This document shows positions 46,414 through 59,563 of a DNA stretch of 64,000 nt, piece after piece. The notes under the pieces were generated by a model. That model did no database searches. It worked only from the letters and a program-made list of their open reading frames with translations, and was not told where the DNA came from. The DNA lies in contig CM061102.1 in assembly GCA_030770545.1 (NCBI GenBank), forward strand, positions 8,049,501 to 8,113,500, in the 5' to 3' direction. Every line of letters starts with the position of its first letter. The stretch's first letter is position 1. The DNA comes from Macropodus opercularis (taxonomy: Eukaryota; Chordata; Actinopteri; Anabantiformes; Osphronemidae). A program made the translations under genes and the position numbers.

Positions 46414-49400
46414 ATGAAGAATAAAGGGACTAAGCAAAAGTCCAAAAAGAAAGGAAGTGAAAATGCGTTCGGCTGTGACCTGATAGAACATCTCCAGAAT
46501 TCAGGACAAGATGGTAAACTTCTTTTTTCCTTTCTTTAAAGTCTAAAACACATTTATATTCATTAAAACATAACATCAGATGCTTTACTTTACATTTCAG
46601 AAAACATTTACTGAAAAAGCTGTTGTAGCTTTTAGAATGTATTACATACACATAATGTGATGAAATCAATACAAAAGTTTGGCTATATAACAAATACAGG
46701 GTTTGATTATAAAATAGTTGTAGGCGTACGATGAGTTTTACATTCCGTTCGGGCCATTCATTCACCCATTGGTTGGATTAAATGCTCATTTGCGTGTTTG
46801 GGTGTGGCGCTTACATTTTTTGTGTCAATTCCCTATAATGACGCTGGTTTCTATGGATAGTTTTGGCGTTTGACAAAGGACCAGGTGGTGTTGCTGCCTG
46901 TGGATGAACGAGTATGAAGCATTAAAAAGTACAGGACCAGAAATATTCAGATATGTGGCCAGGTTTGCCTCAGAGGTTTCTTCTGTTTAGTTTTCTATTT
47001 ATATTATTCTCATTATTTCTCTTGACGTTTTTAACAGTAGCACATTGACATATCAAACAAAAATAAAAGCCATAGAACAGAAGTTAAAGTGCACGTGGAG
47101 ACATGTACAGATTTGCCGTGTTTGGGACAACTTTAAAAGCATCAGTTAGAGTGGACACTCTAAGGCGGGGCATCCACAGCAGGAAGTGAGGGACGGCTTG
47201 CACCCCTCCATCATGGATGTCCAGCAGACATGTTCTGCTTTTAGGATGGTGGGTCACTAGTTTGTTACTGCCTTTCATAACAAACTGAGGCATAATGTAC
47301 ATGTTACATATGATTCCACTCAATGAGGGTTTGTTTCAATTAACCTACAACCATTTGGCCATAAATTGTTCTTTATGTCTACATATGTGTGTTTTTTACA
47401 AGATGGCAAGAAGAAAAAGACTTTAGGAGAATTAAGGCTTGATGAACTTTACATCAGGATTTAACACTGAACCTCACTGTTGATGCAGTTTAGTCTGTTA
47501 GAGCTGTGTCAACGCCCACATTGACTCATCTCTTCTCACATGATTAATGTAACTCAATGAATCATAAATCTTCACAATACAGACGGTTGAACTGTATTTT
47601 GTTGACACTGCAGGAAGCAGAAATCCTCCCTCGGTTCAAATACAGGCCGTCGCTAAATAAGGGTTTAGAGAGTTGTTCGTCTTCCTGCATTTGACCACAG
47701 GTACTGTGATACTAGATTAGCACGTAAAGGAAGGTTCACGTTCAGCAGCTGAGGAATTGACCATTACTAGAAATAACTGAGGAGGATGAGACATGGAAAA
47801 AAAATAAACTGAGTCAATATACAATTATATACAGTATGTCTATATACATACTTAAGCTTTGCCTTTCTCGTATGCATGCGTCACACGCAGCAAGTAAGAG
47901 CGTCTGCTTTTCCAACTGATTTCCAGCTAATTGTTAGTTTTAGCATTAGCTGAAGGGAAGCTGTGGTCAGATTGAACCAAAGCTTGTGATTTAACACACA
48001 CTGAAGTTAGGTCTGTTTAGATTTCTTTTAAAGGCGCAGCCAAGCTGTTGTGTATGGAGGATGATGTACAGTAGTTCAGAAAGCTGTGCAGGTCAGCGGT
48101 CACATTTCAAAAGCTGTTTTCTATTAGAGGAAATGTCGTAAGTAATACCAGCTACAAGGACTGGGTGTGTCAACCTTCCTCTGAAACAAACAAACCATTT
48201 TTAACTTCCTGTTAAAGTCCACCTACAAGCAGCAGCCCTAAGGAATAGATGTCATAGTGGAACCAACCCTATACCATGAACACCACCACATATGCACTGT
48301 TCACGTGAAAGGCTGACCTTAGAGCTAAGTTTAACGTGAATATATGAGACGCAGAAGAGCTGAATTAGGACTAAATAAAGTTTTTATGTTCATCTAACAC
48401 TGTGTCTTCCCTCAAGTTCCTCAGGTTCTGAAGAAATGCGCAGAGTTTATTGAAAAGCATGGGATTGTGGACGGGATCTACAGACTGTCAGGAGTCACCT
48501 CAAATATCCAGCGTCTCAGGTACACGTGCAACAGGCTTGGTTTCGGTAATAGAGGTGGAGTAGTATGAATTTGATAAGGAAGCGTGACTGTTTAAAGCTT
48601 GTTTATCCCCTAGCATCCAGCAGACTCTCTATAATTAGTGTGCGCTGTGTGTTTGGAGCTGCTCCAGCTATTCAGTAAAAGCTAATGCAATGTGTGTCCC
48701 TGCAGGCCAACTAAGCAGTCATGGTATATTAAATTGATTTGCTTGCGATTAGTATGGATGGTGTTTATTTTTTACATTTTTTCAGTTCCTTTTTCTTTGC
48801 TATAACAACATTACGTGACTTGAGAGCCTTCGATCTAACAAGCTGCATAATGCAGCAGTAGTTGGGTTGTTCAACAGTCAAAGCCTTGAGCTAACTGTGT
48901 GTGTGTGTGTAGGCAGGAATTCTGCTCCGAGGCGTGCCCTGACCTTACAAAGGAAGTGTACCTCCAGGACATCCACTGTGTGGGTTCTCTATGTAAGCTG
49001 TACTTCAGGGAGCTGCCCAACCCTCTGCTCACATATGAGCTATACAGCAAATTCACTGTAAGTACATTCAGGTCATGTTTGGTGCGTGTTCGGAGTCTGA
49101 ACATGGTGTGTTGTGTTGTTTAATGCATGTGATGTTACCTCTGACACTGAAACATAGTTTTTATGTTTTCTAAGAAAGTCCTAACTTAGGCTCATGCAAC
49201 AGGATCACTGCAGTTTGTTTATTATTACCATAATACTGTTTAATGGTAATCTGTGCAAATCCAGAATTTATGCTGTCAATCTAAGCGTATGTGTCCACAC
49301 GTTTCAGACAAACAAAAGATTATAATTAGAACACAGCAGCAGAGACCACAAGCTTAGAAATTCTCTTCATATTTGGGGTTAGCCATTGGAGGGAAAGTCC

Positions 49401-52400
49401 AAATCAGAAATTCAACAGTTTTCTAAACCGTAATTATAATCTGAAAATGAATCATTATAGCAATTCTGGCAAAGCACAGAAGCCTACATGTGAATCCTTC
49501 GGTCTGTGTCACACGCAGGAAACGGTCTCAGTCCAGGGGGAGCATGAGAGACTTGTATACATTCAGAAGGTGGTCAAGCAACTGCCGACCCCTCACTTCA
49601 GGTGAACCGATGCCCTTTACGTGCTCAGCTGTTAGAACAGTTACCGCATTGGCAGACAACGTTGTCATGTCTGTGACTGAAGTGTGTGTTGACTGTCCAT
49701 AGGACGCTCGAGTATCTTACTAAGCACTTGGCTCACCTCGCCACCTTAAGCACCCAGACCAACATGCACACGCGTAACCTGGCGCTGGTGTGGGCACCGA
49801 ATCTGTTAAGGTGGGTTTAGATGTTTAAAGAACTAAAAGCAGATTTGGGCTGTTGGTCTGATTTCATAGTGTAAATGTTGATTTATTTATTTAGACATGT
49901 GTCTGATTGTCATAGGACCAAAGACGTGGAGTCTTCATCTGGTAATGGGGACATGGCTTTCCAGGAGGTGCGGATACAGCAGTCAGTGATTGAGTTCATC
50001 CTTAACCACACAGAGCAGATTTTCAGCAGCGATTCTGTGCAAATCAAACCCAAAGAAGGTATGAAACGAAAAAGTCCAGCTTATTTTGAGTCAATTTCTA
50101 ACGAATGCCTGTAAAAATGGACCTATTGTACTTCTCCAGGCCTGAGTTTGATGTGTGGGGAGAAGTACGCCACACTCCCGATCAGTGGCCAGTGTGGGCC
50201 GATGAAACTGATGAGCTTGGAAGAAGCTCAGGCTCGTTCCCTTAGTCCAAACCATCCCGTGCATAAGGAACGTCAGCGAGAAAACAGCCTGCCTGACACC
50301 AGCACGGCCACACTCTACCACACCGTCATAGACGTATCAGACAGCAAGTATGACAGATTGTATTCAGCCGACTCATGAGTCCACTTCACAACCAGTTATC
50401 ACAGCAGAGCTACTTGCTTACCGTCTTCGGTTTGTCTGTTAGGAGAAAGTTTTCTGGAAAATCTAAGAGGTGGAAGTCCATCTTCAACCTGGGAAGGTCT
50501 GTGGACTCCAAGGGAAAATTGAGCCGGAATGGGAGTGTGTTTATAAGAGCACAGGGGGGAACAGGTTGGTGTCAGACAAGAATGGTAACAATAATCCACC
50601 GTGGAGATCATTACATACACTGTACATGTTGTTCCTGCAGTCACAGATAGTCCACTGTGAAAATAATCTCCAATAAGATACATTATCATTAGGAAAAACC
50701 TAAATATGAATCATTTTTGCAGCCTCCAGGTATTTGAAATACTTTACGACACTGTTTGTTTACAGAGAAAGCAGCTCTCCGTCCGTCCAGGAGCATGGAG
50801 TCCCTGTGCTCCTTGCCAGCAGGTGGGAGCATCAAGCTTTTCTTTGCTCCATTATTAAAAGGCTTTGTTGCATTGATCTGTATTTGGCACTTATACCGTT
50901 CTAACATGCTATCTCTTCTGGACAGAAGATGACAGGACAGGACACAGCAGTCCAGCTGGTGGAACAGTCAGCGTATTTGTTCCAGAAGTGAAATCCAGAA
51001 CGCTGGGATCGGACTTGCTCTGTGACCTGCCTGAACACGACCAGAACTGGGAAGTAAAAGGGAACAAAGCTGGCGGAGCAACAGGTGGTTGGAGCTCTGG
51101 CGTGAACCAGAAGGGGTCCCCTAGTGTTTCCGCTCCGCCTCAGAAGTCCCTGCCAGAGCAACTGAAGGTGTTCAAAGATGACGACGTCAGCGGCTACAAA
51201 CCCACATCCCCAAAAAACAGGAGGATGTTGTATTCGGGCTCGTCCTATAACAGCTCGTCCCGGCCCTCCTTCCCAGGCAGCTTCTTCCCACTGGAGTCTT
51301 CACCGAGGCATCAGCGCAGAGCAGTCAACATATCTGAGCCTTTCGCCGTGTCGGTGCCGTTGCGCGTGTCAGCAGTCATCAGCTCTAACAGCACGCCGTG
51401 CAGGGGGCATGCCAAGGACAAAGCAGCTACTCTGAAACCCTGCAAAGAGAGCTCAGAGCTGGGCAGCAACAGTGGAAAGAGCAACACCTCCCCCCAAATG
51501 GAACCAAAGAGACAAGAAGAGCTGGAGAAGTTGACCTCCAGAGACCTGCCAGGGGGTGAGGACCTCACAAATTAAAACCATAAATGTGTAATATTATGTA
51601 ATCAAATCGTTTTTTTTTTATTTAGAATCAAGAAAACAAGTGGTGCCAGAAGGTCAAGGAGAAAAAGGTTTTGGTAAACTGCAAACGCAATCAATTGCAA
51701 ATGTAATGGGAAGCAAAGATGCAGCGCCATCTCCTGGGAATGTAGTGCAAGAACAGCCCACAGCTACACAACTGGTAAATAAAGCAGAGGATTTGAATCA
51801 CAGTGATTAAAAGGAGATCTGATACATCTGTTAGGACATTTCAACATTTTAAAAAGCAGGAACAATTGTGTTCAATTGCTTTAACCGGTTGAAGCATTTT
51901 GTAATCTTGTCCTATCACTGTTTCTCTTCAGGAATCTTCCACTGAAAACCAGCTGTGGTCTGAACTGAAGATAACTGAGTCTGACCCGCTGGATAAGGCT
52001 TTTAAAGCCACCGTCAACTCCAAGAACTCCTGCGAGGACACAAAGTTAACAATGGATGTTAAGTCGAAGCGCAGCCGCAGTTCTCCGTCTCTTTCTTTGT
52101 TGTGTAGGGATCCGTCTTCAAGTACCTCTCTGAGCGATGGTGTGATCGCCACTGGATCGAACTCTGCAAAGAAGCAGCCCTCAGAGCCAGACATCATGTC
52201 TTGCCTTCACAAGAGCTCGGCTGTAACTGCTGAAAGCTCAGAAAATGCTCGTCCTGCTGACGTGGTGATTGAGAAACGTGAGAAGCTGCTACAGAACATA
52301 ACACCCCTACATTTACACGACCCGGCTTTCAACAAACTGTGTCAAAATCCTCGAAAGGAAACAAGTTTAGATAAAGTAGTGGTTCCTTCGACAGCAGAGG

Positions 52401-53914
52401 ACGCTCAGACAGTTGGAAGCATCTCAGGCACAAATGATGCAGATAATTTGCAAAAACATGAAATTGCTCAAGGAGGCAAAAACGCCTCTTGTGTAGCAGC
52501 AAAGAAGAGCCTGATTCCTGACAGGGAAGCTGCTCCAAGGCTTTCACTGTGCTTCGAAGACAGACGTAACACTTTGGAGCTGCCAAACCTGGATGACGAT
52601 GAGGGATGTGGAGGAAATTCAGAGGAACTGGACTTGGTGGAGCCTTGGGAGGATCTTAGCTCCACCAAGCAGTGGGTGACGAGTCCTCTCCACTCACCTG
52701 ATGTGGAGGAGTTGCTGAGCCAGCTGTCCCCCTTCCGCACTTGTCTGGAAACCTTGAGCTCAGCGGAAGGAACGACTTCATCTCCTCCACTTGATAATAC
52801 CAAACAATCAGTCATCAGCATCGCCGAAGGCTTCTCAGGAAACAGTCCTCAAGCAGAAACTAAATGGATGCATTGGCCCTCGGCACCTGCGCGGGTCAGC
52901 GTGAACAGTAACAGTGCAACACAACCTCACACGGGAAAAAGCAGCACAGCATCATCTCATAAGTTTCACAGACAAATGTCTCACGAGCCGGCTGCTTCAG
53001 AGAAAAGAGAGGAGAAAGGCTTTTCTAAAAACAGGCCATACTCGCTCAATCTGGACCTGGGCTATAGATGCATCCGGGATATTTCTAATCAACAAAACCA
53101 CAAATCATCTGAGAGAGGATTACAAACCTCGCCTGGAGCTGGAAACGGGCTGCCCTCAGAGCTGGAGCTGTTCCTAAGCGATCGGCAGGCACCTCTACGA
53201 CGAAACTCGGCCCCGGTCAGCGTGACGTCAGTGCGAACAGCCTTCATGATAAAAACGTGCCAGGCCAAGGCGGTGCCCGTTGTCCCTCCAAAGGTGCAAT
53301 ACAGTCAGATACCTCACTCCAGGCACAAGGCAGTGAAAGACCAAGACAAGGAACATCCGAAAGTGAGCGCGGAGAAAAGCAATGCTGTCGCTCCTCTGGT
53401 GATGTCCGATCTAAAGGAGGAGCTGGAGAACAAAGAGCCTGCCCCCAATCACCAAGACCATCCAAACCTTGAGAAATGTGCTGAGTCGGAGAAGACCACA
53501 TCTAGCGCAGAAGTGCCTGTCATCAAAAGAAGACATGCTCCCAGTCTGGAGGTGTTTGTAGACTGTCCCAGACCCAACAGGGGGAACCTCTTACAGAGGC
53601 CGTCCTTTAGGAACAGGCAGAGACCTCAGAGTCTCATCCTGCTCAGCCCTCCCTTTCCCATCATGGACTATCCACCATCAGGGGACGATGGGAAGCTCCT
53701 TTCACCCATCAAGAGCCTGAATGACACGTCAGCAGTAAACGTCTTCTCTAAAGAGATGACGGAGAATTTCAGGACGCAGGACGGTATCTCTCCTCAGAAC
53801 AAAATGACCATTCCTAAAAGTGGACAGAGACTGGAAACGTCAACCAGCTGCTTCTACCAGCCGCAGAGGATGTCCATGATATTTGACAGCAGGAGCCACA
53901 GACAGATCGAGTAA
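46414..53914 (+). CDS. arhgap31: Rho GTPase-activating protein 31 (CdGAP), 12 exons
   Basis: GTPase-activating protein for Cdc42 and Rac1 that controls protrusion and adhesion. Exons: 46414-46513, 48417-48519, 48913-49057, 49519-49601, 49703-49810, 49916-50058, 50140-50347, 50443-50564, 50766-50822, 50926-51555, 51626-51774 and 51932-53914. The product is 1276 residues (human 1444). The RhoGAP domain fills about residues 20-215, with the arginine finger in GIYRLSGV (Arg56) and MHTRNLALVWAPNLLR. Conserved islands in the long disordered tail include WKSIFNLGRS, LNISEPFAVSVPL-like NISEPFAVSVPLRVSAVI, WVTSPLHSP, RRNSAPVSV and the C-terminus TSTSCFYQPQRMS to RQIE. Exon 8's end is uncertain: the in-frame donor is GTTGGT at 50565. 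The ATG at 46414 matches the human start MKNKG. Confidence 0.95.
48896..48910 (+). repeat. (TG)7 tract at arhgap31 exon 3 acceptor
   Basis: Fifteen bases of alternating TG directly precede the AG of the acceptor for exon 3 (exon from 48913), taking the place of a normal pyrimidine tract. Confidence 0.9.
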
Positions 53915-54870
53915 CCAGAGATGTAGTCGGTGATTGTATGTAAATATACATATTATATGATGAAGCCTATACTGTAGATGAAATGAAGAGGAGGGTGACG
54001 CCATAAACCGATGTTTGGCTTGTTGATAGTCAGTATTTAAACTGTGTCTGTTCATGACCTAAATGCAGGAATAACGGCAGGAAGCGGACAGTGAGGGGGG
54101 GGCAGAGCGATCAAATGGCAAACTGAACTAGTAAACAACTCAACATCCATCATTTGATCAAGTAATAAAGATGTGTTATTTGTCCCATTTAGAAACTTGA
54201 CACTTATGAAGTATTATACTGCACATGTAGCCACTGGCTCTGTGATACGCTGACGTGGATGTGATTTTAACTGCTATTTAAAAGGTTTAAATATATTAAC
54301 ACTATTTAGCCAAAGACGGATTTTTTATGTGTTTCTTAATTTTCTGGAATTACTTTATATTTTAAAGCATTTATTGTTATTTTGTATTTGTTTTGTTGTT
54401 TGGTTTTCACAATATTGCGAAATGGAAAAGAGGTCTATCTCGCTATCAAAGGTAAAATTCTGGAGCTGTCTGACATCGACCTGGGGGTCGACTTTGTGCT
54501 GACACACTGTTTGGAGTCAAGTCAGACTACGCTATGTCCAGGTTTGTTGTTTTTTGTTTGCTTGTTTGTTCTGATAAAAATGCATTTTGTGGATGAGTGC
54601 TGTTGTGTGCACCATGGTTGGATGGACTGATCAATCACTGATTGTTTGTATGTTAATGAAGATTTCAGTGTTTTGTTATTTGTCTTGCAACTTTTGTAAA
54701 GTTGCCGATACTGAAAATCCCTGACGTGTGTGTATTCACAGGCAAACACATAAACTGTGGGTGGAGATGAACATTGTGTTTAACTGTCTTCAGACGGCCC
54801 CTGAAGTAATGTATATAAAACACCTGAGTTTTGTTACAACAAAAGGTTCTGAGAATAAAATGTTGTTCAA
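53915..54870 (+). other. arhgap31 3' UTR
   Basis: AT-rich non-coding sequence following the arhgap31 stop codon, up to a canonical AATAAA at 54854-54859. No exon is seen. The 3' end is inferred from the signal only. Confidence 0.5.
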
Positions 54871-57800
54871 ATCCATCATTGGTTCTGTGATATAAACGTT
54901 AACATGTAACTCGCCTCTCAACAAACACGTAGAAGCTTTTTAGCATTAGTTGCAGACGTTACCATCAGGAATGTTGGAGCTAAGTAAACAGTAACTTGTG
55001 TCATCTCATCTACTGCCCTATGTTTATAATGACCTGATGTTGATGACTCTAGTGATTTCTTATGAAACATGAGCTTCTTCATTGAACACGCAGAAGGTCA
55101 ATCTAACAGGGTTTCCCACTTAACGCGTCTGTCGCGTCTTTGCCACCAGGTGTCGCTCTCGCTCCGCACTGCGCAGCGGAAGGACGCTACAAACCACAGG
55201 ACAAACGGAGCTGCTGCAAACAGACGCGTCTCTGCGCTTCAGGTACATTCAAGACAACGAGTGCTCCACACGAAGAGAGGGGGCAGAAGAGCCAGCCCGG
55301 CTGTCTCCACAGCCCTAACGCTCCCTGCGCGCACGCAGCGGTGCGTCTGCTGTCTGCGTGGCCTTGCTTTACAAAACAACGTAACTTCTTGCTCGTCTGT
55401 CACCTTTCTGTCAAACTAACTTTGCGTGTTTATAATAGTAGGCCTGCACATGTTTGATTAAGAGCCCTGCACTAGTCCACATACAATAGGAATCGTCGTT
55501 TAATTGCATTTTCTCGCCAAAAAAAGAGTTTCATATGATTTTGTTTTTACCTTTTATAAATAATATTTTTTTTCAAACAGGCCATAAGGTAACTGGCTCC
55601 TGTAGATTCCCCAGCCAGAGAGGCTTTTCTCCAATGTGCTCACATGTGAAGGTAAGGATAGTCAAGCCCGCTGTAATTACGTCCAAATGTCAAATCTAAT
55701 ATTTGCACTAAACTTCCGTTCAGATGCATCAACTCTGCCAACGGTGGCGCTGGCAGAGATCACCTCCGTGTCTGCGCAGTTCATTATTTCCCGACCTCTG
55801 ACACTGCCTGTGTATGGACCGAGAATTATAAAGGCGTATTCCCAGCACACTGAAAAAGGCAAGCAGAGCACGGTGCGCGCGTTGAATATTCAATTAGAGA
55901 GGGGGGAACTGAGGGAAGAGTGAAGCTGCGTGCCAGTCCTTAATCTTACATTACTGATTAGCTGTTAAACAGATTATATACAGCTGAATGGGTTCAAATG
56001 TTGCAGCCGAAAGCAGACGGAGTTCAAGGCAGAGACGAGCGGCTTCCTTCCCTGCCACTCCAGCAGGCTAAACATTCTTTGACACCACTAACAGCTCCAT
56101 AATGAGATGTGTTGCTGTTCCGTTTTTGCCGCTTTTACCCACAGCCGTCTCGAAACAACAAGCAGAGCAACTGAAACCTTCCAGTTCACTGGTGCAAGTC
56201 GAGTTGTTTTGGTGAAGATGTGCCAATAAAGAGAAAACGCCTGCTGTGGGCTATCATGTAATATTTTGCAATTTCTCGTTCTCATTGCTAAATTAAACAT
56301 TCAACTCCTTTTCAAATAGCTATTTTCAAACCCTGCTCACATTTCTAAATTTATATCAGTAAGACTCCTTTCGCTTATTTATTATTAGTAAAAGCAAATA
56401 TGCGCAAAATCAAAACGCTAACTCGTATTACAAAGTCATGAAATGTGATTATAGAAGTGCATTACTTTTAAAACTTTCTTCATAAAAGTATCACATTGAA
56501 AATAGCTTTGTCTCTTGTTGCAGTGTACACTTGCAGGCAAGGAACAAGCCTGGAGCAGCAGGCATTTGTCCCTTAAATTAATTCCTCAAACAAGTTTTAA
56601 ATGCAATAAATTGTTTAAAAAACGTTTGTTAACAAATTGCTTTATGTTGGTAAGTTAACATCTTAAGTTTACTACGCACATTTCTTTAGCTGGATGCGTT
56701 TAAAGTAGTTGAATGTGTAGTGCCACAGCAAGCCACGCGGGTCCAAAAGAGCTCTCATTGAGAAGCCACGTGTCCGTTTCCAAAGCCTCTCCAACTTAAC
56801 CACCTCCTTTGTACGACTAACCCACATCGGCAGCGTCCCTCAACATAAAGGGATTTGCAATTTCAAGATATTTCAGCTTAAATGTTTTTGACAGTTCCCT
56901 CGCTTTTACCTCGGCTTGGTTATTTTAACTGTGCCAAATGGGTCACCTTGGGTTGCTGTCTGCGCGCAAAGGGCTTTTGCGCGCATTCAGTCTGAATTTT
57001 TTCCAACTTTCCTTGACGGGGAAACCAGCTGCTGGTCGTGAAAAGACGGCTTATTAATTGTCCTTTGTCATGCAGAATTGCTTGATTTCTAAAGAAACGT
57101 ACAAAGGCTCTTTTTCAGGATTCAAGTATTTTGTTTCGTGCGTATTTTCAAACCATCGAATCAGCTGCAGCGCCGCGCCGTCTACCAGACTCTCAGGTAC
57201 TGACTGCCTGCTCCCTTTGTCCCCTTTTAATGCTGTTGTAAATCGTGCAGACTGATTTGTTACAAGCTGTTCTTTTAATCTGATAGATAAGAGACATGTC
57301 AAAGAAAAGCCGTAAATAAAAAATTAGCCGGAATAAAGACAAGGGCGAGTCTGCTAGATGGGCGCCTGTTGACTCAAGCGGCTCTCCAGCGTCAGGGGAG
57401 CCCTCTCGTCAGCTCCGTCAAGGTTACGTCCACAATTCCCTTTTCTTCTTTTTAAAAAGACACCGTAGTCCTTTTTGCTTCAATGAATTGATCGGCACAA
57501 AATTAAGAATAAATAAATTGAGCATTTGGAGCACCGAGCGTATAAGCTCCCCCAGGGCGCATACCCCCGGGCTATTGAATGGATAAAGGGCGCTTTGCAG
57601 AGGACGTTGTGAGGAAAATGGGGCACTATGGTGCAATTAACAAAATAGCCTAATCCCATATCTTAACAAATGCAAATATTAGAGTTTTGTTAAAATGGTT
57701 AAGTGAACAATTAAATGAAAGTTTACCAGTGAAACTACACATCCAAAAAGGCACACTGAGGCAAATAGGCGGTGCTCAATTTAAAAATTGTTTTGACACC

Positions 57801-59090
57801 TTTTAAAAAGTATACACATACGCTTCCAATACGGCAAAGATTATTTAAAGCATATTCAACATAATCAATCTAATTTGGAGAAGCAGAGCTTCAGTGAGAG
57901 AGCAGCTGTAACGGTGCGTAAAATGGGTGAACAAAAGTGGAACAACTCCTGGTTCGGTCTTTTTGAACACGTTGTAGAGCTTAGATTATATTTTTTCAAC
58001 TGCAAGCAAATATAAATGTACTCGTGTATTCTTTCAGACTAATTTCAACCAGAAGAGCTCATAGTTTTTTTTATTAGATCAGAAATGTCCTGCGTATAAC
58101 TGGACGTTGCTCGCCTTTTAATTTTGTAGTTTAAAATATTTTGTATAAAATGAAATTGTAGACTAATTAAGAATTGTGATTAATCTAATTGTTTTTCAAC
58201 AATATTAGCTGTGTTGGAGAGACTCATATTAGGTCTGTAACACACCTGGAGCTCATAAAACCGACAATAAACGTGGCTAAGCTGGTGCGTTAACAAAAAG
58301 AACAATGTTGGTCATCGACACCAAACTGTGTCTTTTCTCTATTTATTGTCATGTTAGATCCATATCTTAAGATAAGCACTCTCCCAATGGTCCATTATAA
58401 ACCCACAGCCATTATTAACTCAGTCACACGAGACTGATCATTTCAGCGGTGATGAAAGTTTAAAAGGGCTCCAAATGGCCAGTGATATCTGGGCTGAGTG
58501 TCCCCTAGGGAAAGCACCTCAGCGGACCCCTCAACAATGTCTTGATTTCTTCCCGGAGATAAAGATTATTGAGCGTTTGGTTTAAGGATTCAATTAATAT
58601 GGAGTAATCGGCTCCATATGCGTAAGCACATGATGTTTGTCGGCAGGGAATTTTAGAGAACTTAGATGTGGATCCTTAGATCCTTCTTAATTTTTGGCAG
58701 AAATCTATAAACCTTTATCGTTTTTAGTCTCAGTTTCTAAACAGTAAACTCCCAACGCGCACAGCACTTTGTGCCATGTAAAACCATTTTGGAATATACT
58801 GTATATTCTAAGATGCAATGTGAGTCCGAGTCGTACGTCTGGATAATTCAATGCGCATCCATGGACGCTGGCCACGTTCAGCCCAGCCAGGGACAGATTA
58901 AATGTGTGGAGACGTAATTATTGTAAAATTGTAACCCTGTCGCATTGTATGTGGCATTATCTGGTCGTGCAGTGTGTTTTAGAATCCCATCTCCAAACTG
59001 CTCCTAGGCTCAATTTACGCACTACACTGTGCGCTCTCAGCTGAGCGCAAACACCAAAAATACAACTGACATGACAAAGTTGTCTACCGC
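54871..59090. other. Intergenic DNA between arhgap31 and gsx1
   Basis: About 4 kb without a recognisable exon. A CpG-containing stretch lies at 55120-55350 and includes a CTCF-like motif. AT-rich blocks with homeodomain-type cores (for example TCAATTAATATGG near 58590) occur at about 57,650-58,750. No pdx1 or other homeobox exon is present. Confidence 0.5.
55143..55157 (+). promoter_or_regulatory. CTCF-like site
   Basis: CCACCAGGTGTCGCT is close to the CTCF core (CCACCAGGTGGCGCT-type), with one mismatch at an important position. It lies in the spacer between arhgap31 and gsx1, where an insulator would be plausible. Confidence 0.35.
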
Positions 59091-59101
59091 TCAGAAATAT
59101 T

Positions 59102-59107
59102 TTTATT
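59102..59107 (-). terminator. Putative gsx1 poly(A) signal
   Basis: TTTATT on + reads AATAAA on the minus strand, about 460 bp after the gsx1 stop codon. Further AATAAA-like sites exist in this AT-rich stretch, so the true end is not certain. Confidence 0.4.
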
Positions 59108-59563
59108 TAACATGTTTAAATAAATAAATATTTTTTAATGACACTGAAGATAAAATTTCAGAGTGATCTCGGTGACGTGACAGTGAAGGAATTTCTCTTG
59201 AGATTTCCACATTTTTAGTCACAGTTCCACCCACATAGAATTAATCTAACCAGTATTCACCATTTATACAAAATACTCCCCAAAATACTAATAAACAATG
59301 TTGCTATTGTTTTCGTCATTTGGGTTTGTTTTTACAAATATGCCTTTCGTTTCTGATTGGCAACAACAAATTGACCGTTTTCAGAAAAAAACTACATACA
59401 AAACGTACAACATGTATACAACTATACAATGCTTCAGGGCAATTCCCTGATTAAATATTCTCTGTCTATGTACAGGCGACTGAACGCAAGTGGGACAGTC
59501 TTTTTTTGGCAGTATTCAAAATCACGAGGACCAAAATCTTTCAGAGGCGAAGTTGAAGAGAGT

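Noticed and set aside
51721..51745. CTCF-like sequence GCAGCGCCATCTCCTGG
   Set aside because: It lies within arhgap31 coding exon 11 and is explained by codons. The match is imperfect.
55069..55457. Overlapping open frames in the CpG-containing stretch near gsx1
   Set aside because: No homeobox or other domain is present, and two frames are open at once because of base composition.
54871..59560. Searched for a pdx1 or cdx homeobox exon
   Set aside because: No homeodomain-like translation was found in any frame.
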